Part shown: positions 39,697 through 48,273 of the stretch, one piece after another
Position numbering within the stretch: position 1 is the stretch's first letter
How the letters are laid out: every line of letters starts with the position of its first letter
Source of the DNA: Micromonospora citrea
GTDB taxonomy: Bacteria; Actinomycetota; Actinomycetes; Mycobacteriales; Micromonosporaceae
DNA: 64,000 nt
Direction of reading: 5' to 3'
Assembly (NCBI RefSeq): GCF_900090315.1
Contig: NZ_FMHZ01000002.1
Span: 5,674,501 to 5,738,500 of the forward strand
Translations under genes and position numbers: made by a program
The notes under the pieces: generated by a model
What the model saw: only the letters and a program-made list of their open reading frames with translations
Told to the model about the DNA's origin: nothing
The model's database searches: none

Positions 39697-40686
39697 TCAG
39701 GCTGTCGCGGGGACCAGCAGGGCGTGCAGCGCGGCGGGGTCGGTCACCTCGGGCAGGTCGCGGGCGGCGAGCCAGGCCGCCGCGGCGGCCCCGTCGCCGG
39801 CCGAGTGCAGCGGCGCGTCCGGCCACTGCCGGGCGACCCGCACCCGCACCGCCGCGGCGAGCGGGGTGTCGCCGGTCAGCAGGCCGCCGCCGAGCACGAT
39901 GGGGGACGCGTCGCCGACCGGGCGGATCCGCGCCGTGCTCTCCACGAGATGCGCGGCGGCCTCGTCGATCAGCCCGGCGGCGACGGGTTCCCCGTCGACG
40001 GCGGCGGCGACCACGAGGGGCGCGAGCCGGGCCAGCTCCACGGGGGACCGCCGGGTCACCGCCTGGACCAGGGCGTCGACGGTGTCGCGGGGGCGGGCCG
40101 CCACGTCGGCGCAGCCGAGCAGTTCGGCGAGCACCGCGGTCGCCAGCCGGCCGGGCGCGTGGCCCCGGTCGAGGTCGGCCAGCAGGCGGCGGACCGCCTC
40201 CCGGCCCAGCCAGAAGCCCGAGCCGGCGTCGCCGAGCAGCCAGCCGTGACCGTCGGCGACCCGGTCGAGCCGCAGCTCGCGGACGCCGGCGGCGATCGCG
40301 CCGGTGCCGGCGATGACCACCGTGCCGTCCGGGCTCGCGGTGCCCGAGGCGTAGGCGACCAGGGCGTCGCCGTGCACGGCGTACGGGCAGCGCAGGCCGG
40401 CGTCGCGCCAGGCCCGGTCGAAGGCGTCCCGGCCGGCGGGGTCGGCGAGCAGCCGGCCCGCCCCGGCCAGCCCGATGGTGCCGGCCCGGACCCGGGCCGG
40501 GTCGACGTCGACGAGCGCCTGCCGCAGGGCGGCCAGGAGTTCCGCGGCGGCCCGCTCGGCGCCGTGGCTGGTGGGGTTGCCGCCGCCGGCCCGGCCGGTG
40601 CCGAGGCGCTGCCCGTCCAGGCCCAGGGCGGTGGCGCGGGTGGACGTACCCCCGACGTCGAGGCCGACCACGACGGTGTCGGACAT
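39697..40686 (-). CDS. nagK: BadF/BcrD-type sugar kinase, probable GlcNAc kinase
   Basis: A 329-aa ASKHA-fold kinase of the BadF/BadG/BcrA/BcrD group that includes N-acetylglucosamine kinases. The phosphate-1 loop VVGLDVGGTSTRATALG starts near residue 5, the second loop is VVIAGTGAIAAGV, and the adenosine region contains IVLGGGLLTG. ATG at 40686 follows GGAGG by 9 bases; GTG at 40692 is the alternative. It diverges from rpiR and sits between two NgcEFG sets, which supports phosphorylation of imported GlcNAc. Glucosamine or MurNAc kinase activity remains possible. Confidence 0.78.
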   Translation of the reverse strand: MSDTVVVGLDVGGTSTRATALGLDGQRLGTGRAGGGNPTSHGAERAAAELLAALRQALVDVDPARVRAGTIGLAGAGRLLADPAGRDAFDRAWRDAGLRCPYAVHGDALVAYASGTASPDGTVVIAGTGAIAAGVRELRLDRVADGHGWLLGDAGSGFWLGREAVRRLLADLDRGHAPGRLATAVLAELLGCADVAARPRDTVDALVQAVTRRSPVELARLAPLVVAAAVDGEPVAAGLIDEAAAHLVESTARIRPVGDASPIVLGGGLLTGDTPLAAAVRVRVARQWPDAPLHSAGDGAAAAAWLAARDLPEVTDPAALHALLVPATA

Positions 40687-40807
40687 CGGCACCCACCTCC
40701 TTGATCGACGTCGCGTTCATGCTGGTCGGCCCGACGGTTTCCGGCAAGGGCCGGGACCCGCCGCCGGCTGTGCGCCAGGTAACAGTTTGAAAACTTCGCC
40801 CACGGCC

Positions 40808-40865
40808 TTGACATCGGAGGGCCTTCAGTAAGAACTTTTACCAGTAACAGTAAACACTCTTACCC
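40808..40865 (+). promoter_or_regulatory. rpiR promoter with two tandem AGTAA-N6-TTACC palindromes
   Basis: TTGACA (40808-40813) is a good -35 element. Two copies of GTAA-N6-TTAC occur at 40828-40841 and 40850-40863; with flanks they read AGTAA-N6-TTACC. Their centres are 22 bp apart, two DNA turns, so they lie on the same face. The first covers the expected -10 region. This is a strong candidate operator, probably of the RpiR protein itself. Confidence 0.65.
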
Positions 40866-40878
40866 GAAAAGGTGTCCC

Positions 40879-41841
40879 ATGGTTGATCACGAGGCCGACA
40901 TCTCCGCGGGGACCGCGGTGGTCGACGCCGGCGCGGTCGACCGACGGGGCGCGCTCGGGGTCGCCTCCGACGGCGTGCTGGCGCGGGTCCGGGCCGGCGC
41001 GGGGGAGCTGACGGGGGCGCTGCGCCGGGTCGCCGAGCACGTGCTCAGCGACCCGGAGGCGGCGGCCCGGGCCACGATCGTGGAGCTGGCCGAGCGCAGC
41101 GGGACCTCCCCGGCCACGATCACCCGGTTCTGCCGCGCGATGGGCTTCGAGGGCTACGCCGACCTGCGGCTGGGCATCGCCGCCGAGACCGGCCGGGTCC
41201 GCTCGGCGGGCTGGACCGTCGACATCGGACGCGAGATCCAGCCGAGCGACCCGCTGTCCCGGGTGCTCGACCAGATCATGGCCGCCGACACCCGGGCCAT
41301 GCACGACACCGCCGCGCTGCTCGACCTGGCCGAGGTCGAACGCGCCGCCGTCGCCATCGCCGGAGCGTCCCGGGTGAACATCTTCGGCGCCAGCGGCAGC
41401 GCCCTGGTGGGCGAGGAGATGCAGTTCAGCCTGCACCGCATCGGGGTCGCGGCCTGGGTCTGGAACGACGTGCACGAAGGGCTGGCCAGCGCGGCCCTGC
41501 TGCGCCAGGGCGACGTGGCGCTCGGCATCTCGCACACCGGCCAGACCCGGGAGACCATCGAGATGCTCGCCGAGGCGGGCAGTCGGGGGGCGACCACCGT
41601 CGCGCTGACCGGCTTCCCGCGCTCGCCGCTGGCCGAGCTGGCCGACATCGTGCTGCTCACCGCCAGCCAGGCCACCACGTTCCGCCCCGACGCGCTGTCG
41701 GCCCGGCACCCGCAGCTGGTCGTGCTCGACCTGCTCTACATCGCCGTCGCCCAGCGCACCCACGACCGCGCCCACGCGGCCTTCCGACGCACCGCCCAGG
41801 CCGTCGACGGGCACAAGGCCGCGAAGGGGGCGGCCTCATGA
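40879..41841 (+). CDS. RpiR family transcriptional regulator
   Basis: A 320-aa regulator with an N-terminal helix-turn-helix of the RpiR type (IVELAERSGTSPATITRFCRAMGFEGYADLRL, quoted by ends; about residues 75-110) and a C-terminal SIS domain for phosphosugars (ASRVNIFGASGSALVGEEM and ISHTGQTRETIEM). Its likely effector is GlcNAc-6-phosphate or a relative, by context. AAAAGG precedes the ATG. It diverges from the kinase gene and runs toward ngcEFG set 2, with which it may be cotranscribed across 232 bases. Its promoter carries the twin palindromes. Confidence 0.9.
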   Translation: MVDHEADISAGTAVVDAGAVDRRGALGVASDGVLARVRAGAGELTGALRRVAEHVLSDPEAAARATIVELAERSGTSPATITRFCRAMGFEGYADLRLGIAAETGRVRSAGWTVDIGREIQPSDPLSRVLDQIMAADTRAMHDTAALLDLAEVERAAVAIAGASRVNIFGASGSALVGEEMQFSLHRIGVAAWVWNDVHEGLASAALLRQGDVALGISHTGQTRETIEMLAEAGSRGATTVALTGFPRSPLAELADIVLLTASQATTFRPDALSARHPQLVVLDLLYIAVAQRTHDRAHAAFRRTAQAVDGHKAAKGAAS

Positions 41842-42073
41842 TCAGCCGAGGGCGGCGGCGCGGTCCGCGCGGTCTCGTCGGTCACCTCCGCGCCGCTGGC
41901 GCAGTTGCCGACCGCAGTGGTCGCACGACGGTTCCACCAGGGCGGGGAGGTACCCCCAGCTACCTCACCGCCGACGTCCCCGGCGGGGACGAGCACCACG
42001 ACGCCCTCGAGTCGCGGCACGCCGGGCGCCTCCGGCGGACCGCCTGACCCGAACACCACAAGGAGAGACGACG

Positions 42074-43510
42074 ATGTCGATTACCCCCGAGAACCCGGTG
42101 GATCTGAGCCGCCGGACGGTGCTGCGCCGGGCGGCCGCCGCGGGCCTGCTCGCCACGCCCGCCGTCGGCCTGCTGAGCGCCTGCGCGACCAGCGGTGGCG
42201 ACGAGAAGAACGAGCAGGTCGCGGGCGGCACCAAGAGCGCCACCAACCCGCTCGGCGTTCCCGAGGACGCGCCGGTCGAGGTGATCATCTTCAACGGCGG
42301 CTACGGCGAGAAGTACGCCACCGACGTGCACCAGCCGCTGTACAAGAAGGCCTTCCCGAAGGCCGAGGTCAAGCACCAGTCCACCCAGGCCGTCTCCACC
42401 GTGCTCCAGCCGCGGTTCGCCTCGGGCAACCCGCCCGAGTTCGTCAACAACTCCGGCGAGAAGCTGATGGACTTCGGCGCCCTGGTCGCCGACGGCCAGC
42501 TGATGGACCTCACCGAGCTGTGGGACGCCCCGTCGGTCGACGACCCGAACAAGAAGGTCCGCGACACCGTCGTGCCGGGCACCGTCGAGGCCGGGTCGTT
42601 CAACGGCAAGCCGTACGTCCTCTACTACGTCTCCACCGTCTTCGGCATCTGGTACTCCGGCAAGCTGTTCAAGGACAACGGCTGGGCGCCGGCGAAGAAC
42701 TGGTCGGAGTTCACCGCGCTGCTCGACAAGATCAAGGCCAAGGGGATCACGCCGTACGGCTACGCGGGCGCGAACGCGGCCTACTACCAGTGGAACGTGA
42801 TCCTCACCCACGCCGCGAAGATCGGCGGCACGGACGTGCTCAAGAACATCGACAACCTGGAGGACGGCGCCTGGCAGCAGGACGCGGTCAAGCAGGCCGC
42901 CGAGGCGTGGGCCGAGATCGGCGCCAAGTACGTCGACAAGAGCTTCGAAGGGCTCAAGCACACCGACGTGCAGCTGCGGCAGAACCAGTACAAGCTGGCG
43001 CTCTACCCCAGCGGCGACTGGCTGGAGGGCGAGCAGAAGAAGGACACGCCGCCCGGCTTCGAATACCAGATGATGCCGGTGCCGAGCCTGTCCGCCTCCG
43101 ACAAGCTGCCGACAACGGCGCTGCGGGCGACGGCCGGTGAGGGCTACTTCGTCTCGGCCAAGAGCAAGAACCCCCGGGGCGGCCTGGAGTACATGCGCCA
43201 GATGCTGTCGGTGGCCGGCGCGAAGGGCTTCACCGAGGTCGTCAAGGCCCCGACGGTGGTCACCGCCGGCTCGGAGGGCTACGCCTTCCCGCCCGGCGTG
43301 GCCAGCTCCCAGGGCGCGCTCAAGGCCGCCGGCCAGGACGTGTTCAACCTGTACTTCGACGGCTGGTACAAGGAGCTCGACACGGAGGCGCGCACCGCCA
43401 CCAACGAGCTGATGTTCGGCCGGATCAAGGCGGACGCCTTCGTGGAGCGCATCCAGAAGCGCGCCGACGCGATCAAGAAGGACAGCTCCGTCACCAAGTT
43501 CAAGCGCTGA
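42074..43510 (+). CDS. ngcE: GlcNAc/chitobiose-type ABC substrate-binding lipoprotein (set 2)
   Basis: A 478-aa NgcE-type binding protein. RRTVLRRAAAAGLLATP gives a Tat-like signal (Arg13-Arg14) and LLSAC a lipobox with Cys37. The mature N-terminus (VEVIIFNGGYGEKYA) closely parallels set 1 (LEVVIFNGGFGEEYA). AAGGAGAG precedes the ATG. Only 16 bases separate its stop from the permease ATG, without the palindrome found in set 1. The two binding proteins have clearly diverged, so they may bind different oligomers. Confidence 0.86.
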   Translation: MSITPENPVDLSRRTVLRRAAAAGLLATPAVGLLSACATSGGDEKNEQVAGGTKSATNPLGVPEDAPVEVIIFNGGYGEKYATDVHQPLYKKAFPKAEVKHQSTQAVSTVLQPRFASGNPPEFVNNSGEKLMDFGALVADGQLMDLTELWDAPSVDDPNKKVRDTVVPGTVEAGSFNGKPYVLYYVSTVFGIWYSGKLFKDNGWAPAKNWSEFTALLDKIKAKGITPYGYAGANAAYYQWNVILTHAAKIGGTDVLKNIDNLEDGAWQQDAVKQAAEAWAEIGAKYVDKSFEGLKHTDVQLRQNQYKLALYPSGDWLEGEQKKDTPPGFEYQMMPVPSLSASDKLPTTALRATAGEGYFVSAKSKNPRGGLEYMRQMLSVAGAKGFTEVVKAPTVVTAGSEGYAFPPGVASSQGALKAAGQDVFNLYFDGWYKELDTEARTATNELMFGRIKADAFVERIQKRADAIKKDSSVTKFKR

Positions 43511-43526
43511 TCGGGGCGTGGGGGTC

Positions 43527-44435
43527 ATGCGGCACGGCAAGTATCCGTTCGTGATCGGGTTCCTCTTCGTCCCGGTCACGCTGTACGTGGTCTTCGTCAT
43601 CGCGCCGTACGCGCAGGCGTTCCAGATCTCGATGACCAACTGGCGGGGGCTGTCGGCCCCGCAGTGGGTGGGCTTCGACAACTACCGGAGGTTGTTCGAC
43701 GACGACAGCTTCTGGAAGGCCGTCCAGCACCACGGCGTACTCCTGCTTGCCCTGCCGCTGATCACCATCGCCATCGCGCTGCTCTTCTCGTTCCTGCTCA
43801 ACGTGGGCGGAAAGAGCAGCGGCGGGCAGCGCCAGGGGGTCTGGGGGGCGAAGTTCTACCGCGTGGTGTTCTTCTTCCCCCAGGTCCTGGCGGTGGCCAT
43901 CATCGCGGTGCTGTTCCAGATGGTCTACCGGCCCAACGAGTCCGGCCTGATCAACGGCGTGCTGATGAAGCTCGGCTTCGACCCGGTGCTCTTCCTGGTC
44001 CGGCCGAACCTGGCGCTCTGGTCGATCATCGCGGTGCTGGTCTGGCAGGCGGTCGGCTTCTACGTGGTGCTCTTCTCGGCCGGCATGGCCTCCATCCCCG
44101 GCGAGATCTACGAGGCCGCCGAAATGGACGGGGCGAGCCGGGTGACGCTCTTCTTCCGGGTCACCCTGCCGCTGCTGTGGGACACCCTCCAGGTCGCCTG
44201 GGTCTACCTCGGCATCGCCGCGTTCGACGCGTTCGCCATCGTCGCGGTGCTCTCGGTGGACAGCGGCGGCCCGGACGGCGCGACCACGGTGCTGGCCATG
44301 GAGATCTACCGCAACGCCTTCGTCTACTCGAAGTACGGCTACGCCTCCGCCATGGGCGTGGCGCTGTTCTTCCTCACCATCACCTTCGCGGCGTTGACGC
44401 TGCGGCTCACCAAGCGGGAAAGCGTGGAGTACTGA
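43527..44435 (+). CDS. ngcF: ABC sugar permease, NgcF type (set 2)
   Basis: A 302-aa permease, the same length as its set-1 paralogue, with the EAA loop EAAEMDGASRVTLFFRVTL and six hydrophobic segments. ATG at 43527 (MRHGKYPFVIGF) matches the set-1 start; GTG at 43518 would add three residues. TGATG joins its stop to the start of the next gene. Confidence 0.87.
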   Translation: MRHGKYPFVIGFLFVPVTLYVVFVIAPYAQAFQISMTNWRGLSAPQWVGFDNYRRLFDDDSFWKAVQHHGVLLLALPLITIAIALLFSFLLNVGGKSSGGQRQGVWGAKFYRVVFFFPQVLAVAIIAVLFQMVYRPNESGLINGVLMKLGFDPVLFLVRPNLALWSIIAVLVWQAVGFYVVLFSAGMASIPGEIYEAAEMDGASRVTLFFRVTLPLLWDTLQVAWVYLGIAAFDAFAIVAVLSVDSGGPDGATTVLAMEIYRNAFVYSKYGYASAMGVALFFLTITFAALTLRLTKRESVEY

Positions 44436-45358
44436 TGAACCCGCAGACGACGCTGCCGCCGACGCCGGCGGCGCTACCGCCGAAGACAGTGAAGCCGGGT
44501 GCCGCGGCCGGACGCCGGGGCCGCCGCTCGGAGGTGCGGCTGCTCGCCGGCCTCGGGCACGTGGCCCTCGCCGTCTGGGCGGTCATCGTGATCGTGCCGA
44601 TCCTCTGGACCTTCCTCGCCTCGTTCAAGAACACCACGGAGATCTTCAGCAGCCCGTGGACCCTGCCGGCGGAGCTGCGCTTCGAGAACTACGCCCGGGC
44701 GTGGAACAAGGCCAACGTCGGCCGCTACTTCCTCAACAGCGTGATCGTGGTGACGTTCAGCACCTTCGGCACCATGCTGTTCGGCTCGATGGCCGCGTAC
44801 GTGCTGGCCCGCTACCGGTTCTGGGGCAACCGGGCGATCTACTACCTGTTCGTCTCCGGGCTGGCCTTCCCGGTCTTCCTGGCCCTGGTGCCGCTCTTCT
44901 TCGTGGTGAAGAACCTGGGGCTGCTGGACACCCACACCGGGGTTGTCCTGGTCTACATCGCCTACTCGCTGCCGTTCACCGTCTTCTTCCTGGCGGCGTT
45001 CTTCAAGACGCTGCCCGCGTCGGTGGCCGAGGCGGGAATGATCGACGGCTGTTCGCACACCCGGCTGTTCTTCCAGGTGATGCTGCCGATGGCGAAGCCC
45101 GGCCTGATCAGCGTCGGGATCTTCAACATCATCGGCCAGTGGGCGCAGTACCAGCTCCCGCTCGTGCTGCTCTCCAACGCCAAGGAGAAGTGGGTGCTCA
45201 CCCAGGGCATCGCGGACATCTCCGTCAACGCCGGCTACGAGGCCGACTGGTCGGGGCTGTTCGCCGCCCTGACCATCGCGATCCTTCCGATGATCGTCGT
45301 GTACGCGATCTTCCAGCGCCAGATCCAGTCCGGCCTCACCTCGGGGGCGGTGAAGTGA
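44435..45358 (+). CDS. ngcG: ABC sugar permease, NgcG type (set 2)
   Basis: A 307-aa permease with a proline-rich 30-residue tail, six hydrophobic segments and the EAA loop EAGMIDGCSHTRLFFQVML. The start overlaps the previous stop by one base. The last codons overlap the 3' end of the convergent acetyltransferase gene by about 23 bases. A 16-bp hairpin follows immediately. No ATPase gene accompanies it. Confidence 0.87.
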   Translation: MNPQTTLPPTPAALPPKTVKPGAAAGRRGRRSEVRLLAGLGHVALAVWAVIVIVPILWTFLASFKNTTEIFSSPWTLPAELRFENYARAWNKANVGRYFLNSVIVVTFSTFGTMLFGSMAAYVLARYRFWGNRAIYYLFVSGLAFPVFLALVPLFFVVKNLGLLDTHTGVVLVYIAYSLPFTVFFLAAFFKTLPASVAEAGMIDGCSHTRLFFQVMLPMAKPGLISVGIFNIIGQWAQYQLPLVLLSNAKEKWVLTQGIADISVNAGYEADWSGLFAALTIAILPMIVVYAIFQRQIQSGLTSGAVK

Positions 45359-45932
45359 CCGGCTGGCCGGGCGGCCCCACGGGGCCGCCCGGCCAGTTCC
45401 TGGTGTAGATCCAGTCGAGGCCGTCCTCACCTTCGGTGTCGAGGCCCGGGGCACGGCGCAGCCCGGCTCGCGCGGCGACCCTGGCGGAGGCGACGTTGGC
45501 GGGCCGGACCCGGGCGACGAGCGGACGGCCGGGCAGGTGGGTGGCCGCCCAGTCGACGACCGCGGTGGCGGCCTCGGTGGCCACGCCGTTGCCCCAGGCG
45601 GCGGGGTCGAGGCGGTAGAAGAGGTTGAGCACCTCCCGGCCGTGCAGCCGCATGAGCTTGAGTCCGCAGAAGCCGAGGACGAGGTGCCGCTCGTCGGCCG
45701 CGCGTGGCTGGACGACCCGGTAACCGAAGCCGTGCTGCCGCCAGTGCCGGTCCCACCGGCGGTAGAGGTCCTCCGCGTCCGCCCGGGTGGCGAGCAGGTC
45801 CGCCGGGTTGTGCGCGCATGCCTCCGGGTCGTGATGGACGCGGTAGATCGCGTCGACGTCGGCCGGGAGGGGACGCCGTAGGGACAGGCGCTCGGTGCGC
45901 AGCTCCACGTCGTCGGCCCGCTTATCGCCCAT
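45336..45932 (-). CDS. GNAT family N-acetyltransferase (RimJ/RimL-like)
   Basis: A 198-aa acetyltransferase that uses acetyl-CoA. The start RTERLSLRRPLPADVDAIYR is typical of RimJ/RimL-like enzymes, and the CoA loop region is AAWGNGVATEAATAVVDWA with NVASARVAARAGLRR. ATG at 45932 follows GGAAGGA by about 8 bases. The 3' end runs through the perfect hairpin at 45363-45396 and into ngcG2, so the last 30 residues (WPGGPVGPPGQP) are encoded by terminator sequence. The acceptor (protein N-terminus or small amine) is unknown. Confidence 0.83.
   Translation of the reverse strand: MGDKRADDVELRTERLSLRRPLPADVDAIYRVHHDPEACAHNPADLLATRADAEDLYRRWDRHWRQHGFGYRVVQPRAADERHLVLGFCGLKLMRLHGREVLNLFYRLDPAAWGNGVATEAATAVVDWAATHLPGRPLVARVRPANVASARVAARAGLRRAPGLDTEGEDGLDWIYTRNWPGGPVGPPGQPVTSPPPR
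45363..45396. terminator. Perfect hairpin shared by ngcG2 and the GNAT gene
   Basis: A 16-bp perfect stem (45363-45378 with 45381-45396) lies 4 bases after the ngcG2 stop. It ends the ngcEFG set 2 transcript and at the same time codes for C-terminal residues of the convergent GNAT protein. Confidence 0.8.
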
Positions 45933-45957
45933 GATGGTGATCCTTCCACGACGGCCC

Positions 45958-46006
45958 CCGGCCGGCTGACGGGCCCGAGGCGGCCTCCGGCCGGCTGACG
46001 GGCCCG
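45958..46006. repeat. 29-bp direct repeat, two copies
   Basis: CCGGCCGGCTGACGGGCCCG occurs at 45958-45977 and 45987-46006, upstream of the GNAT gene. Confidence 0.8.
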
Positions 46007-46095
46007 CGAGCGGGGTGTCGCGGGGGCGGGACATGGCGCCGCCTGTCGGTGATGCCTGACGCCGGGTGTCACAGGGGCGAGGCAGAATCACGTCC

Positions 46096-47769
46096 GTGCT
46101 GGTGGCGGTGGTGGCCGACGACCGGGGCGGGGGAGTGCTGTGCCCGCTGCGGCCCGACGGGCTGCCCGCCGGGCCCGCCGAGCCGGTCGCCGACCTGGCC
46201 GCCGCCGTCGCCGCCCGGGAGGCCGCCGACCGGCCGCGCTGGGTGTGGGCCTCCGGCGCGACGGTCTACCCGCCGTTGCTGCGCGCCGGGGTGCGGGTGG
46301 AGCGCTGCCACGACGTGGAGCTGACCGAGTCCCTGCTGCTGGGCCACGCCGGCCGCTGGGGCGAGCCCCGCGCGCTCGCCGCGGCCTGGGCCCGTCTCAC
46401 CGGCGCGCCGGTGCCGGCCGACCCGCCGCCGCGCCCGGCCGCGCCGCCCGGCCACGGCCAGGGCGCGCTCTTCGACGCCCTGCCCGGCCCGCCGGGGCCC
46501 GGCATCGAGGCCCTGACCCGGGTGTACGCCGACCAGGTCGCCCGCATCGCCGCGACCGAGCACCCCGGCCGGTTCCGGCTGCTGGTCGCCGCCGAGTCGG
46601 CCGGCGCGCTCATCGCGGTGGAGATGGGCGCGGCCGGGCTGCCCTGGCGGGCCGACGTGCACGACGAGATCCTCGCCGAGCTGCTCGGCGAGCCGTCCCC
46701 GGTGGGCGGCCCGCCCCGCCGGCTGGCCGAGCTGGCCGCGCGGATCGCCGCCGCGTTCGGCGTACGCCAGTTGCACGCCGACTCCCCGGCGGAGCTGTTG
46801 CGGGCGTTCGCCCGGGCCGGCGTGGAGGTGCCCAACACGCGGGCCTGGGTGCTGCGCGGGGTGGACCACCCGGCGGTGCCGCTGGTCCTGGAATACAAGG
46901 AGCTCTACCGGATCTGGACGGCGCACGGCTGGGCCTGGCGCGACGCCTGGGTGCGCGACGGGCGGTTCCAGCCGGAGTACGTCCCGGGCGGGGTGGTCTC
47001 CGGTCGCTGGGCCACCCGGGGCGGCGGCGCGTTGCAGATCCCGAAGGTGATCCGGCGGGCGGTGGTGGCCGACCCGGGCTGGCGGTTCGTCGTCGCCGAC
47101 GCCGGCCAGTTGGAGCCCAGGGTGCTCGCCGCGGTCTCCGGCGACGCGCGGCTGGCGGCGGCCGGTGGGGCCGGCGACCTCTACGCCGCCCTCGCCCAGG
47201 ACGCCTTCGGCGGCGACCGGGCCCGGGCCAAGGTGGCCCTGCTCGGTGCCATGTACGGGCAGACCGGCGGGTCGGCGGTGCCGGCGCTGGCGGTGCTGCG
47301 CCGCAGCTACCCGACCGCCTTCGGCTACGTCGAGGCGGCCGCCCGCACCGGCGAGGCGGGTGGCCTGGTGCGTTCCTGGTTGGGGCGCACCTGCCCGCCG
47401 GGCACGGCGGGGTTCGGCGACGGCGAGGAGGCCGAGCCCGACGGCGGCGGCGACCCGCGGTCGCCGCGCGCCCGGGCGGCCCGGTCCCGGGGCCGGTTCA
47501 CCCGCAACTTCGTCATCCAGGCCACCGCCGCCGAGTGGGCCTCCACGCTGCTGGCGACGCTCCGCGGCGAGCTGGCCGGTACCCGCGCCGAGCTGGTCTT
47601 CTTCCAGCACGACGAGGTGATCGTGCACTGCCCGGCGGAGCAGGCGGGCGCGGTCGCCGAGGCGGTCAGCCGCGCGGGCGAGCGGGCGGCCGCGCTGCTC
47701 TTCGGCGACACCCCGGTCCGTTTCCCGCTGGATCTGTCCGTCGTGGACTGCTACGCCGACGCGGCGTGA
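46096..47769 (+). CDS. Family A DNA polymerase with degenerate exonuclease part
   Basis: A 557-aa protein related to DNA polymerase I, of the kind annotated as bifunctional 3'-5' exonuclease/DNA polymerase in actinobacteria. Polymerase motif A is VVADAGQLEPRVLAAVSGD (near residue 335), motif B is KVALLGAMYGQTGG, and motif C is FFQHDEVIVHCP. The N-terminal 200 residues lack obvious exonuclease acidic motifs, and no 5' nuclease domain exists. GTG at 46096 is 7 bases after CAGAAT (46083-46088), so it is probably leaderless. It would be an accessory polymerase beside PolA. Confidence 0.85.
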   Translation: MLVAVVADDRGGGVLCPLRPDGLPAGPAEPVADLAAAVAAREAADRPRWVWASGATVYPPLLRAGVRVERCHDVELTESLLLGHAGRWGEPRALAAAWARLTGAPVPADPPPRPAAPPGHGQGALFDALPGPPGPGIEALTRVYADQVARIAATEHPGRFRLLVAAESAGALIAVEMGAAGLPWRADVHDEILAELLGEPSPVGGPPRRLAELAARIAAAFGVRQLHADSPAELLRAFARAGVEVPNTRAWVLRGVDHPAVPLVLEYKELYRIWTAHGWAWRDAWVRDGRFQPEYVPGGVVSGRWATRGGGALQIPKVIRRAVVADPGWRFVVADAGQLEPRVLAAVSGDARLAAAGGAGDLYAALAQDAFGGDRARAKVALLGAMYGQTGGSAVPALAVLRRSYPTAFGYVEAAARTGEAGGLVRSWLGRTCPPGTAGFGDGEEAEPDGGGDPRSPRARAARSRGRFTRNFVIQATAAEWASTLLATLRGELAGTRAELVFFQHDEVIVHCPAEQAGAVAEAVSRAGERAAALLFGDTPVRFPLDLSVVDCYADAA

Positions 47770-47779
47770 CGGGCCCGGG

Positions 47780-48193
47780 TCAGGAGACGGCGGATCCGGG
47801 GTTGGCGGCGTCCCACGCCTGGCGGGACTCGGCGATCGCTTCCTTGTGTGCCAGCGACCAGTCGGCCAACTGCCGCACGAGGTGGGTCAGGCTCCTGCCG
47901 CGTTCGGTCAGCTCGTAGGTCACGGTCACCGGGACGGTCGGGTACGCGGTGCGCAGCACCAGGCCGTCGCGTTCCAGGCGGCGCAGGGTCAGGGTGAGCA
48001 TCCGCTGCGAGATGCCGTGGATGCCCCGCTGTAGCTCCCGGAACCGCCGTACGCCGGAGGAGAGCTCGACGATCGCGAGCACCGACCACTTGTCGCCGAT
48101 GCGGTCGAGCACGTCGCGGATCCCGCAGTCCGGGTGCTCGGGCAGCCCGCAGGGCGCGAGCGCGTCGGTTACCGCCGTGTGCCCTGCCGACAT
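47780..48193 (-). CDS. HxlR family transcriptional regulator
   Basis: A 137-aa winged-helix regulator of the HxlR type, many of which sense quinones, aldehydes or other electrophiles. CGIRDVLDRIGDKWSVLAIVEL and RFRELQRGIHGISQRMLTLTL are the family core, with a cysteine (Cys23) at the usual sensing position. GGAGG lies 7 bases before the ATG. It diverges from an NAD(P)-binding protein gene across 80 bases that include CGTGGT/ACCACG inverted words (48219-48224, 48255-48260), a possible operator. Confidence 0.9.
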   Translation of the reverse strand: MSAGHTAVTDALAPCGLPEHPDCGIRDVLDRIGDKWSVLAIVELSSGVRRFRELQRGIHGISQRMLTLTLRRLERDGLVLRTAYPTVPVTVTYELTERGRSLTHLVRQLADWSLAHKEAIAESRQAWDAANPGSAVS

Positions 48194-48273
48194 GGAAGTG
48201 CCTCCTTGTGCCCGATTCCGTGGTTCCCGACGATGAGGTTAGTTCCGATTCGGTACCACGCGGAAGGCTCATC

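Noticed and set aside
41838..42047. A 69-codon ORF overlapping the rpiR stop by ATGA
   Set aside because: The coupling is tempting, but the product is Arg/Gly-rich without any motif and no ribosome site; it is probably chance.
34620..42073. DasR operator sites (ACTGGTCTAGACCAGT-like) in the GlcNAc island
   Set aside because: I looked in the promoters of ngcE1, the kinase, rpiR and ngcE2 and saw no such word.
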